This document shows positions 48,434 to 60,500 of a DNA stretch of 64,000 bases, in pieces. The number at the start of each line of letters is the position of its first letter. Position 1 is the stretch's first letter. The notes beneath the pieces are model-generated. The model saw only the letters and a list, made by a program, of their open reading frames with translations, did not search any database and was not told the origin of the DNA. A program made the translations under genes and the position numbers. Origin of the DNA: Alentia gelatinosa. Lineage: Eukaryota > Annelida > Polychaeta > Phyllodocida > Polynoidae. The DNA is taken from the NCBI GenBank assembly GCA_950022655.1, contig OX465587.1, forward strand, positions 33,607,716 to 33,671,715, given 5' to 3'.

Positions 48434-48640
48434 CAGTAAAACCCCGCGTAAGGGGTCTAACATTTTCTGGTACTAACGGCTGGGCGTCAGAATCGAAACA
48501 GACGATACCAGAAACTGCCAGGGTGATATTTTTCGGCCCCTTTTCCACCAATAATCATCAAAGGATTGTTGCTAAAACCAAGCCGACTATCACGAAATTA
48601 CTGTCGGCTAGATGGAACAGGCCCTTAAGGTTTTACACAA
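48434..48640. mobile_element. Pogo-like MITE end
   Basis: TTA|CAGTAAAACCCCGCGTAAGG matches the other pogo-like termini. The right end near 48620 (CCCTTAAGGTTTTAC) is degraded, so the boundary is approximate. Confidence 0.5.
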
Positions 48641-48644
48641 GTAC

Positions 48645-48815
48645 AGTATTTACATAAAACGACCTGACCATATTGTACAAGCTACAAAACGAGATGCCAA
48701 TTTACGGTTCGTATGGAACGAGGCATTTATGCCGAGTTCCGTACGAACCGTAAATTGTCATCGAGTTTGTAGCTTGTACAAGCATGGTGAGTCGTTTTAT
48801 ATTTACTATATACCC
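48645..48815. repeat. Long imperfect palindrome (~80-base arms)
   Basis: Arms include TTTACATAAAACGACCTGAC / GAGTCGTTTTATATTTACTA, TGTACAAGCTACAAA / GTTTGTAGCTTGTACA and AATTTACGGTTCGTATGGAA / TTCCGTACGAACCGTAAATT. The loop is only a few bases. It could be a fold-back transposon; a small-RNA precursor is possible but not supported. Confidence 0.8.
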
Positions 48816-49650
48816 CAAATCAATAAAGTGATTAACTTAATTTGGTTAATAACTAATCTTTTTTACGTTATGTGGCGAAACGGTGCGTATTTACAGTATA
48901 TACCGCACAGGCATAGTAATGCTCAATACAACTGAGTAGAGTTCATGAAACCACGCTAAATTCTGCATAATATTACAATGGCATGCTATGTTCTGGAGTA
49001 ACAAGGAAGAGCGCCTACATGCTGGCGATTGTACGCTTCATTTATTCTGAATATAAAATGATTCAAGTAAGTAATTCAACGACGCATTAATGCATCAGTT
49101 CGGTACAACATTTTACGTTCAACATAAAATGTGTTTAAGTGGCAGCAAATACTGGTCCTGTGTCTGACTATTGTGTGAGTGATTATAAGCGGCAAGCAAA
49201 GGCATCGAGCCATCCCAAGTCATCCTTCATACATTCATTCATCAGGTGAGAATACACACAAGACAGTCAATACTTCTATACTTTATGTCAGTCAGGGATA
49301 ATTGTTTAACGACAAACAGAACAGTTTGAATGAGCTACCTCCAGTACGGATTGCAACAGGACGTAGCTGAGTGTAGTCTCATGGGTAGAACCGTTAGAGT
49401 AGAGCTAGGACCGTAGACAACCGTTTGCCTTTGGTAGCTGATTCCCTTTCTGGTACTACATAAATGACAAACAGGGGTATGTCAAATCAGTGATCTTTAT
49501 TAGAGTGTGCTTGCACGGTCTATATTTATTGCCTAGAGGTACGAGTGGTCACATATGGACTTCCAGCATGCTGCATGAAGACTATCCCTTCACTTTCTGT
49601 TGCTATTCACTGTGATATTGAGAAGGGAGCAGGGTACCAGCGTCTCAGTG
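48816..49650. other. No feature recognised
   Basis: AT-rich intronic-type sequence without repeats or frames that I can support. Confidence 0.4.
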
Positions 49651-49652
49651 TC

Positions 49653-50172
49653 TTAAGGGGGTCATCCACAGGCGACCATTACAAATCCATCCGTCCCAAG
49701 TCATGGTCCGTCCTTCTAGAAAATTCATATCCAGACGTTTGTCATACTGACGGATGGACAAATATACTTCCACTGAACACTTATCCATTGGCGTTTTAAT
49801 ATTCCGTCTAATGTGGACGGACAGACCTTTGGGAATACGTCGGACGGCAACATCTAATTATTTTGATATCCCTGTCAGGACGTTTTCTATATATAATTAC
49901 TCTGGAAATTTGTATGATGTAGGTATTACAGACGGACAGATTGGGTTCAGAAGACTTCCACGAACCCGTCCGTCTCAATCCGTCTCAATCTGTCCAACTA
50001 TTGGGACGGACGGACTGTATGTGGAGGCCGTTTTAACGACTACATAGCAGTCCGTTAGACAGATTTACCCAAGTGAGTCACCTCCACCAAGCCGTCTGTC
50101 TGATTTAGTCTGAATTTCAGACGGACCAACTGGACGGACGGAGTACTAGTGTCCTGTGGATGACCCCCTTTA
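49653..50172. mobile_element. Harbinger-like MITE with TTA target duplication
   Basis: TTA flanks 49656-50169 on both sides. Termini AGGGGGTCATCCACAGG and CCTGTGGATGACCCCCT are perfect 17-bp inverted repeats. The 514-bp body is packed with GACGGAC/GTCCGTC motifs in both orientations. A 3-bp TWA duplication is typical of PIF/Harbinger. Confidence 0.85.
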
Positions 50173-50889
50173 GAGGCATGCCCAGCTGACCATGACCAAT
50201 CACTCAAGACCAAAATACCGCAAAACCCACTGGTGTTTGATATGTTTGGATCCTAGACTCAGGCAGTTGCAGGAATGGCAAGTTGACTGGGTACAAGTGG
50301 GTTACAGAAAACTATCCATAGACTGAATGAAACCCAAACCTTTTAATTGTTATTCATTTATAATTGCCCGCTCATTCATCAACGATGACCATACCATTTG
50401 CTCCTAGTTTTCACTTGAGGGCACAGGGTCTATGCTTGGAGAGTGTATCAAACTGCCGTAAAGCGCCACCTAAAGGACGACCCAAGTACGCCTTCACTGG
50501 TCACCGCAGGGGTCATAATTAAAACCCATTAAAATACTGCTCACCCCTGGGACAAGCGGAGGTGTGGCGGGAAGTGTGCCGTCAGATGGCGTTACCGTCG
50601 GCGGGCACTTCATTTCCCGTAGACTGACAGACCACGTGACAGACAGGAGGTGGTCGGTGAGACCAGCGTGAGAAAAATGAGTTTTCTTAATCAATGTACG
50701 ACGTTTTTTTCTCGGGTGATATCCGGATGAGTGGGGCTGGGTGGAGGGGCTGGGAGTTTTTATCTGGTCTTTATCCGCCTGTTACATAAGAGTGGTCGCT
50801 TTTAGTTATCTTTCTCTGTGTGACTCCGTGACTTTCTTTCCGTCTTTCTGCCTCTTCTCTAGGACGATCCGAATCTCCAACCACTGCCC

Positions 50890-51835
50890 AAAATGTTTTC
50901 GCTTTCACTGACCGCTTTACTAGCAGGTTCAATTCCTGTCTCTGTCTTAATCGCATTTCTTTATTCTGCTTTTCTCTCTCTGTGTATCTCTGTTTCCGTG
51001 TGCTTCTCTTTCTATGTCTCTCTCTGTATCTGTCTTTGCCTCTCTCTCTCTGCATCTGTCCCTGTCTCTGTTTGCTTCTCTGTCTGCTTTTCTGTCTGCA
51101 TCTCTGTTTCTGTTTCTCTCGCTGCATCTGTCTCTGTTTCTGTCTCCTCTATCTGCTTTTTGTCTCTGCATTTGTTTCTGTGTCCTTCTCTTTCTGCTTT
51201 TCTCTGCCTCTCTCTGTGTTTCTGTCTGCTTCTCGTTCTGCACCTTCTGCGAGTGCTTCTCATTTCTTCTCTCATTACTTCTAATTGTGTTTCTCATTCG
51301 CTTCTTCTCTCTGTCTCTCTCTGTCTCTCCTTTTCTTCTTTCTCTATCTCTACGTCTTTCTCCTCTCCCTGCCTCATTCTCCTTATCTTTCTCTTTCTCT
51401 GCCCCTCTCTACTGATTCATTTCTCTCTCTTTCTCTGCTTGTCTTTATTCTATCCTCTCCTCTTTCTCTGCCTGTTTCCCTGCCTCTTTCTCTGCCTCTT
51501 TCTCTGCCTCATTTTCTGCCACAGTCTCTGATGTATCTCTCTGCCTCATTCTCTGCCTCATTCTCTGCCTCTTTTTCTGCCTCTTTTTCTGCCTCTTTTT
51601 CTCTGATGTCTCTCTATACCTCTCTCTCTTCTCTCTCTGCTTTTTAATCTCCTTCTTGTTTTCTTGATTCTGCCCCTGTCTGCAGTCCTCTCTCTCTGCT
51701 TGTCCTTGTTTCGTTCTCTGCCTCCTTCCCCTACTCTCTCTCTCTCTCTCCCTCGACCTCTCTGCTCCCTATCCCTCTATGCCCTCTTTATGCCTCTTCC
51801 TCTCTCTCTGTGGTTTTATATCTTTCATTCTATAT
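50890..51835. repeat. Pyrimidine-rich CTCTGTCT/CTGCCTCTTT microsatellite region
   Basis: About 950 bases with very few purines on the plus strand. Multiple overlapping frames of 90-212 codons on both strands are compositional artefacts. Potential triplex-forming DNA. Confidence 0.9.
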
Positions 51836-52439
51836 CATTGACCACCTGTAGCTCTCCCAAACACCGACAATCTTTATTGTTCGCATTCTTGGTGTCGATT
51901 GGCGGTCAGGCAAACATTTTAAATGAAGTAAAATGAGTCGTTAGCCGTCTAATGATCTATGATGGTGGCGCCATTACCATCAAGGTATGGCTAACTGCAG
52001 AATTAGGGGCCCTTAGAGTACCTGTAAAGATACTCAATGGCCAGGCCTCAGTTTTTGAATGTTTCCTGTTTTGAGCATTTAAATAAATCACATCGTTCCC
52101 CCTATTTCGTCCCCTTGTTTGCTAGGTGGCCCATTTCTTTCTGTCTCTATTCACTCGCTCTTCAGTTTCAAACTCTGTTCATCACCTTGTTTTTCTCGTT
52201 CCTCTTCTTTTGATCATTTCAATCCCTTTCTACCACATGTTTGGTCGTACACAGCTTTATATTGTTAGAATAGGATTTTATCAAGTTCAGGAAGTCTGGC
52301 TGGAATAAAGAATGCCTTTCTTTTTTTTTAAGAAAAAATGATTCTTATGATGTGATGAGCAATATTATGAATTTTTTTGTTCCTGCTGTAGAACTTCGAT
52401 GTTTTAGCAGGGACACAACAGTAGAATATTGCTCAAGTA

Positions 52440-52805
52440 TGACATTGATTTATATCTAGAAGGCAGATGTCAATCTATCATTTAGAGGCATTTCCTTTTC
52501 TGTCAGCCATCTTGAAATTCAAAATGAAATTCAAAATGGCTGCCAAAATCAGCCACGAAACCTAAAAACATTCATATAATGATTAGAAAGCAGGAGATAT
52601 CAATCAGGCATTTGAAGGCATTTCTTCTCTGTTTACCATCATGAAATGCAAAAATGACTGCCGAAATTCGCCATGAAACCTAAGTGAAATAGCAATACAG
52701 GTTTCGGGGCTGATTTTGGCAGCTATTTTGTATTTCAAAATGACTGACAGTTGAGAAATGCTTCTAAACGGACATCTCCTGTCTGATAGACCTCGAATTG
52801 ATGGA
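52440..52805. mobile_element. Fold-back repeat with GGCATTTC / GAAATGC arms
   Basis: Left: GAGGCATTTCC, CTGTCAGCCATCTTGAAATT, GGCTGCCAAAATCAGCCACG. Right: GGGGCTGATTTTGGCAGC, ATTTCAAAATGACTGACAG, GAGAAATGCTTC. The two halves pair imperfectly over about 100 bases. Confidence 0.7.
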
Positions 52806-53284
52806 ATATTTGATTAGTATTTCAGTGTCCATTCAAATAAAAGTGAAGGTACTATTAGCTTTGGAGGGCCTCAGTGGCCATATTTGATTTTACAGCATCA
52901 TTGAAAAATTGAGCTTGGCCCCATCACAAGTTTTACCATTGTACAACATTTCATGCTTGTAAACTGAAATGAAGTCACCACCCTATTTTATGCATTATTC
53001 TCTTGGAGTAAATGAGCGTGGGATTCCAAAAGTGAACAATCAAAAAGTTTGGGTGTTGTCAATGGGTCATTTCTGTAACCCACTTGACAACTAGCCAGTT
53101 CTACACCTGCCTTTATGGGGTTTAGATATGTCAAGTAGGTAAACAGTCTCAATGACTGATACCACAGCAGTCTGCAGGTTTAAGGAGGTTACATACACAA
53201 TAATGTTTGTTCAAACTTTAAACTTTCGAGTTGGGTTTTCTCCCTTCAACTCTTTGCGAGTTTGTGGGGGAGACGTCAATCTCA

Positions 53285-53848
53285 TCAAGAATACACAATA
53301 ATGACTGGTTTTGTGTACGAGTGGCTGTAATCTCCGAGTAGTTGACGCGTAGTAATATCCGAGTGATTAGCGAGGATATTACATCGTCAACTATGAGGAG
53401 ATTGCGGACACTCGTACACAAAACCAGGCGTTATTGTATTTATTACCCACCTACAAGGTTAATAACATGTCTATTGCCTAGAAAGTACATATAGTTCCAG
53501 ATTGCGCCATAAAGCCACAGCACTGTCACGCTTGGTGGTAATTCGGTGTATACTTTCACCTGTTATATAGGTCGCTATTTTTCTGGGTTTTTATATGCAC
53601 AACTTTTTAAGACAGTGATTTTTGATGGTAAATGAGATTATTGTGGCTGATTATAACTAATTAATACTGAATGAGCAGTAAATTAACTGATTTTCAAGTA
53701 CATTATGAATCGACCTCATTTTGGCAGGAACTTTTTTCCCGGAATCTCCTGCAGGAGATTCTGACATGCCAGAATCTCCAGGTAGCTAATTCCAGGTGCC
53801 CTATACATTTCCTATGGAAACTCCGTAATAGGCGGGTAATAAAGATAC
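53285..53848. mobile_element. Hairpin-headed element ending GGGTAATAAA, copy 2
   Basis: Complete hairpin at 53290-53440 (arms TGGTTTTGTGTACGAGTG, GTAATCTCCGAGTAGTTGAC and their complements), then TTTATTACCCACCT, about 380 bp, and AGGCGGGTAATAAA at 53845. The inner segment therefore has its own inverted ends. Confidence 0.8.
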
Positions 53849-53849
53849 A

Positions 53850-54950
53850 GAAACAACTACATGTACTTCTATTTTCAGAGAACACTCAGATACATAGGGC
53901 TATCAGTTTGAGTCTGAGCCAATTGTTACGCCAGCCATTCTTTCTTTGTTAAAGTCTCTCTTTTTTTGTCTCTAGAATATTTATATTGGGGGCCTATAAA
54001 ATCAATCCTAGGTGGTGAAGGGGTCACTATTTGGCATTTAAAGAAATCCAAGATGGTCACCACATACCCACCTGATCCTCTGATATCCATAAAGTATATA
54101 ATGAATGTTACTAACTGTATGGAAAGATATAATACTGCATTTGAAACTTATATCCTGAAAGGTTAGGTATCTCTTAACTAGTGGGACATTTCTTCTGAAA
54201 TATTTGTCTCCAAAACTAGGAGTGAAGATGAGGGCCCAGGGGTGAGAACTTCGCATCGACCTGGAACTATTCACAGGGAGCAAATAAAACAACTTCAGAA
54301 GACAGTTCGAGGTTAGAGCCAACGGGTTCAAGATTACACACTTTATTTGCTGTGCAGATTATGTATGTATGAGTTGTGGAGGAAAGGACAGGAGCGGTGT
54401 TTGGAGAGTGTAGGGAGAGTATACAGCTCGCTGAGAGGGCTTTATCATTATCAACAGACTATTATCCTATCACCCAGCAGAGTTTCCCATAAGATGTGGA
54501 TTCACTGTTATTGATATATTATGGCCACTACCCAATCAAGAACTTCCTTGATAAACTTTTTTTTAGATATTTCAACTATTATTCAAGTGTTCTACAGTAT
54601 GTGTTAGTAAATGATAATACATTTGCATATAAGATAATTCGCCCTTGTTCAAATGCGCTCTCAATGAGATGGATTACTGAGAACATTTAAGAGTAGTGTA
54701 AGACTTGATAACAGAATAAATGCCTGATTATGTACTGATAAATTCTGTTTATGATCGATTAGTAGTATCTTTATAGATAAAAGGTAGTGATATTTTGCAA
54801 TTTTTGCATACATGTTTAATATCTTATTATTGTCATTATACTATATAATAGGTATGGAAAAATAAGGAGGATTTCATATGTGGGGATTCAATAACTGTTT
54901 GAACCAAATGGAGTACCACCTTGTAGTGACTACCTGCCATATTGAAAATA
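53850..54950. other. No feature recognised
   Basis: AT-rich; frames up to 97 codons without recognisable content. Confidence 0.4.
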
Positions 54951-54954
54951 CATG

Positions 54955-55530
54955 ATTAAATGCCCGGGGAATGTGAGGATAACTGGGAGCACTGTAGGAT
55001 ATGTGCCTGGAGAATGTGAGTGTTTGGGGGTACGGTACTGCATGCCTGGGGAACATAAGGATTTGGGGGTTTTACAGGGTACCTGCCTGGGAATCATGGG
55101 GGTTTGGGAGTACTGTAGGGTATATGCCTGGGGAATGTGAGGGATTGAGAGAACTGTCAGGTTTGTGCCTGGGTAATTTGTGACTTTGGGGGTAGTGCAG
55201 GGTATGTTTGGGGATACTGTAGGGTACTTTTTTTTATTCATCAACAAACATCACGACAAACAATTCGCCGATAATACAGCGTTCTTCCATTATTAGCCGA
55301 ACAAACCAGACAAATACAGGACAAACAGGACTAGACAGGCACAATGAAGTGCTAACCCAAATCGAAGAAAAGAAAAGTGATACCATAACGATCTTATTCT
55401 TCCACTCTCGTCCAATCTACATGCCTGGGTAAGCTGTGAGGTTGGGATACTGCAGGGTATGTGCCTAGGGAATGTGAGAGTTTTGGGCTCCTGCAGGGTA
55501 CATGTCTGAGTAACGTGGAGGTTTGGGTGT
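54955..55530. repeat. ~43-bp repeat, TGCCTGGGGAATGTGAGG type
   Basis: About eight diverged units at 54960-55225 and again 55420-55530, interrupted by unrelated sequence (55230-55420). Confidence 0.75.
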
Positions 55531-55679
55531 TGCTGGGTCGGGGTTTCAGAATGAGGCCAGGTCGTGGTGTCTACATGGTAAATGCACAAAGTCACGAAGA
55601 CCTCAGCAGAAAATCATACAACAAAACTGGGGCATACAAAGACATGGGTGCCACCCTGCATGCCCCATATCCCTACCTC

Positions 55680-55965
55680 GGTGCCCCCCTTACTGCCCCC
55701 GCCTTGCTGCCCCCACTTGCTGCCCCCACTTGCTACCCCCACTTGCTGTCCCCCCTTGCTGCCCCCTTGCTGCCCCCTTGCTGCCCCTACTTGCTGCCCC
55801 CACTTGCTACCCCAACTTGCTGCCCCCACTTGCTGCCCCTCCTTGCTGCCCCCACTTGCTGCCCCCACTTGCTGCCCCAACTTGCTGCCCCCACTCGCTA
55901 CCCCCGCCTTGCTGCTCCTCCTTGCTGCCCCCACTTGCTGCCCCTCCTTGCTGCCACGCCTGCTG
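55680..55965. repeat. 12-bp repeat CCCACTTGCTGC
   Basis: More than 20 units with small variants. Open frames on both strands are repeat artefacts. Confidence 0.93.
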
Positions 55966-56079
55966 ATCAGGTGACCTTCATGATGAGTAAAGTATTCACC
56001 CATTATCTCCATTGAGGGGAGAACAGCTGTCTAATTTTAAACCTTGTGCTGGTGACTAGAGTATGATAATGTGAGGCAC

Positions 56080-57260
56080 TACTTGCCACATGGCTTGGTG
56101 TCCACGCCAGCATGCTGAACTTGCCGCACCACTCGGGATTTATGCCATCATGCTGGACTTGATGCACCATTGTTTTATTTCCATACACATGCTAGCATGC
56201 CAAGCTTGTTGTATCGCTTGCCACACCATTTCCTATCCACACCAGTATACCAAGCCTGCCGCAATGCTCGCTGCACCATTTCCCGCCCACACTAGCATGC
56301 CAAGCTTGATGCACTGCTTCTTGCCCACGCTATCAAGCTGAGCTTGCTGCACAGTTTGCCACCCATGCCGTTTGCCGTGCTGCTTGTGGCACTGTTTGCT
56401 GCCCATACTAGCATTCCAAGCTTGATGCACTGCTTGTTGCCTATGCTAGCAAAACAAGCTTGCTGCACAGTTTGCCGCCCATACTTGCACGCCGAGCTTG
56501 CCACAGTTTCCCACCCACACTAACATGCCAAGCTTGATGCACCACTTCCTGTCCACGCTACCATGCAGGTTTCCCGCACCTGCCAGCTTGCTCAACTTGC
56601 TGTACCATTTGCGTGGTCCACCGAGCTTGCCACAGTTTCCTGCCCATGCCAACATGCTGATCTTGCCACACAGTTTCCTAGCCATCCTAGCATGGCGAGC
56701 TTGCTACCAGCATACTGAACTTGCCGCACCATTTGCCACATGTGTTAACATGCCAAGCTTGCCACACTATTTCCCGCCTGTGCCAACATACTGATTTTGC
56801 CTCAGCACCATTTGCCTCAGTGCGTTGGGCGTGCCACACAGTTTTCTGCCCAAGGCAGCATGCTGAGCTTCATGCACGGCTTGCTCCCGATGCTAGCACG
56901 CCGAGCTTGCTGAACAGTTTCCCGCTCATGCCAACATACTGAACCATTCACCACCCATACTACCAGGCCGAGCTTGCCGCACAGTTTCCCGCCCATGCCA
57001 GCATTCTCAACTTGCTGCACTGCTTGCCGCACAGTTCCCGCCCATGCCAGCACGCTGAACATACCGTACCACTTGCCACACACTTTCCCGCCCATGCCAG
57101 CATGCTGAACTTGCCGCACTGCTTGCCGCACAGTTCCTGCCCATGCCAGCATCCTTAACTTGCCGCACAGTTCCCGCCCACGCCAGCATGCTGAACTTGC
57201 CGCACAGCTCTCGCCCATGCCAGCACGCTGAACTTGCCGCACCGCTTGCCGCCCACGCGG
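56080..57260. repeat. ~50-60 bp satellite, GCCAGCATGCTGAACTTGCC type
   Basis: About 20 units with CCGCACAGTTTCCCGCCCAT. Units grow more uniform and more GC-rich toward 57.2 kb, where CpG-rich unique sequence follows (57260-57550). Confidence 0.88.
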
Positions 57261-57700
57261 CGCGCCGGGCTGACGGCGTGACACACACGGCGCCCGTAAT
57301 GACGGCCATCACGGCACCACGGTTATTGGGCCACATTTAGCCCCGTTTTTCAGGGTCAGTAGGATTTGTACACTCTTTGGCATCTTTGGTCGTTCCCTCA
57401 GCCACTCCCTCCCACCCACCCACTCACCCGCACGATACCCGCCCGCCCGCCTCACTGGCGCTATCTTTGATTGGTCGCTGGCCTCTCTGTGCGTCACCCG
57501 CGGGTATGATGGCCACCCCGTCACGGTTGAGTGACTGTCGGTGATTTGATAATCTTTGCGCACGGGCGACATGCTGACAGAGGGGAGCAGAGATCGCAGA
57601 TTCATATGGTGGACATCCCAGCCCCACCCACCCCCACCACATGCCACTCACTCCTCCCACACCCCCACACCCTCCCGCACTTAAACACCCTGCACTCACT
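57260..57700. other. GC/CpG-rich patch without a recognised gene
   Basis: GGCGCGCCGGGCTGACGGCG, GCCCGTAATGACGG and CGCACGGGCGACATG. Several overlapping frames exist but none looks like protein. Possibly only the GC-rich end of the satellite. Confidence 0.35.
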
Positions 57701-57704
57701 CTTT

Positions 57705-57825
57705 TATCGTAAAACTGGATGAGTTTTAATCTTGGCCATTCCGGTGGCCACGATTAAAACGAATCAGGTTTTGATTTTATCCTACCCCGTCTCCTCGATT
57801 TTGGAATATTACGTGATAACATCTC
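57705..57825. mobile_element. Fragment of the 35.0/45.2 kb fold-back family
   Basis: GAGTTTTAATCTTGGCCA, ATTAAAACGAATCAGGTTTT and CCGTCTCCTCGATTTTGG are the reverse complement of the conserved segment in the other copies. Confidence 0.7.
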
Positions 57826-57844
57826 ACCCCCATCCACCCTCGGT

Positions 57845-58398
57845 TACTGGAGAACTCGACCCGTAGTTGTCAGGAGAACTTAACCCGTTTTGGAGAAGTC
57901 GATTGGAGAACTCGACCCGTTCCAGATACTTATGAATACGACATTTTCATATACAAGTAAAGGGCTGATTAGTTAGCTTTTAGACTAATAAACCAGTGCA
58001 TATAGAAAATAAGTCCAGCTAGGTTTAGGGTTAGGTTTAGGTTTAGGTTTAGGGTTAGGGTTAGGGTTAGTGTTAGGGTTAGGGTTAGGGTTAGGGATAG
58101 GGATAGGGTTAGGATTAGGGTAAGGGTTAGGGTTAGGGTAAGGGTTAGGGTTAGGGTAAGGGTTAGGGTTAGGGATAGGGGTACGGTTAAGGGTAGGGTG
58201 TTCTGTTTGTTTTCTTTACCAGAGAAGACCAAATTTGAGGTCAAGATAATATACTTATTACTAAATATAGTATTTATTCACATTTGAGATACTTGGGTAG
58301 GGAAGATTTAAAACGGGTCCAGTTCTTAAAACGGATCGAGTTGGTTAAGGGTCGAGTTTTTTACGGGTCGACTTCGTTAAGGGTCGAGTTCTCCAGTA
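57845..58398. mobile_element. TIR element (TA target) with telomere-like core
   Basis: TA|CTGGAGAACTCGACCCG and GGGTCGAGTTCTCCAG|TA are inverted. Further GGAGAACTCGACCCGTT-like motifs repeat inside each end in mirror order. The centre (58021-58199) is a TTAGGG array. Confidence 0.75.
58021..58199 (+). repeat. Interstitial (TTAGGG)n with variants
   Basis: About 28 hexamers, mostly TTAGGG with AGGGAT, TAAGGG and TTTAGG variants. It matches the common animal telomere repeat but is internal, bounded by element sequence on both sides. Confidence 0.93.
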
Positions 58399-58619
58399 TT
58401 CCCACACACACCCCATGTCATTCACCCCCTCCCACATACACACACCCCATACTGGTAAAGTGCTGGGTGATGAAAATAAACTTGTTCCAGACCTATATTC
58501 AGAATCCATGAGTATTATAATATAGTGATGACACAGTCAAGGTAATCAAATGATACAATACTGGACACGTAAGACGATTACCTATGACCGGGATAAATAA
58601 AAGACTTGAAAAACATAAA

Positions 58620-58890
58620 AGACTGTTAATCACCCGACACCCTCCCACAAACTCCCACCCACCCCCACCCACTCATACTCACCCCACACCCTCAACCTCA
58701 CCCCAACAATCTCCCACTCACCCCACTCACCCCACATGTTCCCACCCACCCTCAAATCCTGTCACCCACCCCACTGCATGTCACCCACCCCTACACCCTC
58801 CCAACCAACCCCTCACCCTGTCACCCACCCTCACACTCACCCCAACACCCTCTTACTGACCACCACACCCTCACACACACCCTCACTGGC
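58620..58890. repeat. C/A-rich CCCACCC/CACCCT simple repeat
   Basis: Irregular CACCC-rich stretch. A similar block lies at 59965-60300. Confidence 0.85.
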
Positions 58891-58908
58891 CACCTCTCAT
58901 ACATGTAG

Positions 58909-59265
58909 CATAATCTAAACAAACCAGTGCCAGAACACTTCAATGACTTCTATCATACTGTAGAACAGGACATAGTAATCTATCCAATGTTTCAAATTCT
59001 TGACCAAGGCTCAGCAGAGAAAAACAGAATCAAAGGAAGAAATATTGAATATGAATGGATAGAGCTACTGGAAACAATGCCGCCTAAGGGCATGAACATC
59101 AAATTATCTCCAAAACAAACTGTAGTATTCTCTATGACATATAGTGCTACTGCCATCAAAATCAGTCTATTGCAAGACACATTTCCAAAACATTTCAGCA
59201 TGATTTGGTTGTTGCATACAGAAGGAACAAAAATCTCAAGGATATTTTGGTATCTAGTAAGCTAA
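58909..59265 (+). pseudogene. Remnant of a GIY-YIG/Penelope-like C-terminus
   Basis: An open frame from after a TAG reads NLNKPVPEHFNDFY, then RNIEYEWIELLETMPPKGMN. The order HFN...(R)xxEyxWIxxLxTxxPxGxN matches the end of the GIY-YIG frame at 9630-10271 (HFNKCNH ... NKIEFNWIHRLKSQSPWGLN). The GIY and YIG strands themselves are missing, so it is a truncated copy. Confidence 0.6.
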
Positions 59266-59269
59266 AATA

Positions 59270-59955
59270 ATTTAAAAGTGTGTATCTAAATCAAATGAAT
59301 TATACTAGATCAAATAGATTTAATTAAAAATCGGCTGAAAATTCTCACCTTGAAATAAAGATGAACTAAATCAAATGAATTAAATTGAATCAAATCAAAA
59401 ATTTCTCCACATGAATTTGCAAATGACTCATTCCCATTTGTTTCAATTTACTTATTTTTGCTTTTTTTAAAATTTCATTTAATTCTTTATTCTAGTTATC
59501 ATTATTAATTCATTTATTTTTACCATTATTCTTTATATCATTTATTTTTTTCAATATATACATTTTTAAAATTCATTTTGTTGTTAATCTTATTTTTATT
59601 CTATCTAATTGTATTTTTCAAAATATTTCATTCCAATCATATTTATTTTTAATATCTTTATTTAGTTATTAGTGTTTTCATATATTCTTTTAGTTATTTT
59701 CTATTCTTTATTCATCTTTTTTTCTTATTATATTCAATCTAATTCTAAGTATTACCTTATATGTATTCAACTAATTTATTCATTGCATTTATTAAACAAA
59801 TTTTGTTATTCTTAAATTATTCATTTCACATGTATGTAAATTCAGTATTAATTTCTCTTGATTTGTATCCTAACATTTCAAATTTCTATCCAACATTCTT
59901 GAAATAAGAAATAAACTGTTGCCAGTACACTAAGGTAGTACAACATTGTATACCT
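59270..59955. other. Very AT-rich stretch
   Basis: TTTATTTTT-type sequence with ATCAAATGAATTA repeats at the left. Possibly the untranslated part of the element at 58909; nothing else seen. Confidence 0.5.
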
Positions 59956-59964
59956 AAATACAAA

Positions 59965-60300
59965 TCACACACACACTCACCCCCATAGACCCTGTCACTC
60001 ATCCCCACACCCTTACCCTCACCCTCACACCCCCCCCCCCCCCCATTCCCACACCCTCACCCTCACCCACACACCCACATCCTCTCACTCACCCCACACC
60101 CTCATCCCCACCCCCCTACACCCCCTCACTCCCCCGACACTCTCACCCTAACCCCCACACATCCTCACCCCCACCCCCACACACCCTCTCACCCCCACCC
60201 CCATACACACCCTCACTCCCCCTACACCCTCACCCTAACCCCCACACCCTCACCCCCACCCCCACACACCCCCTCACTCCCCCTACTCCCCACCCCGCGG
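59965..60300. repeat. CCCACACCCTCACCC simple repeat
   Basis: C/A-rich degenerate array similar to 58620-58890, including a C run near 60030. Confidence 0.88.
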
Positions 60301-60500
60301 CGATCCCGTGGTCGTGAGAGACAATCACAGCCCCTCACAACCCCCTCAGGCAGAGTTCATGGGAATATCAGCTGCCGCCAGTGTCCGCGTGTGTCTGTGT
60401 CCGTCCCGACCTCCTCAGGCTATATATAGACAGCATGGACTGCCCTCCGCCACACGCGGCGGGCCGATAGTCCCATACGGGCCGTCAATCAACGGCCGGG
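60300..60500 (+). promoter_or_regulatory. GC-rich patch with TATATATAG, weak promoter candidate
   Basis: CpG-rich sequence around a TATA-like TATATATAG at about 60420. No coding exon recognised downstream, so this is only a possibility. Confidence 0.2.

Noticed and set aside
50771..51647. Frames of 90-212 codons on both strands
   Set aside because: Produced by the CT-rich microsatellite; peptides are Ser/Leu/Phe/Cys or Arg/Glu/Lys runs.
58021..58199. Chromosome end
   Set aside because: The TTAGGG array is only about 180 bp, has variants, and is flanked on both sides by mirror-image element sequence.
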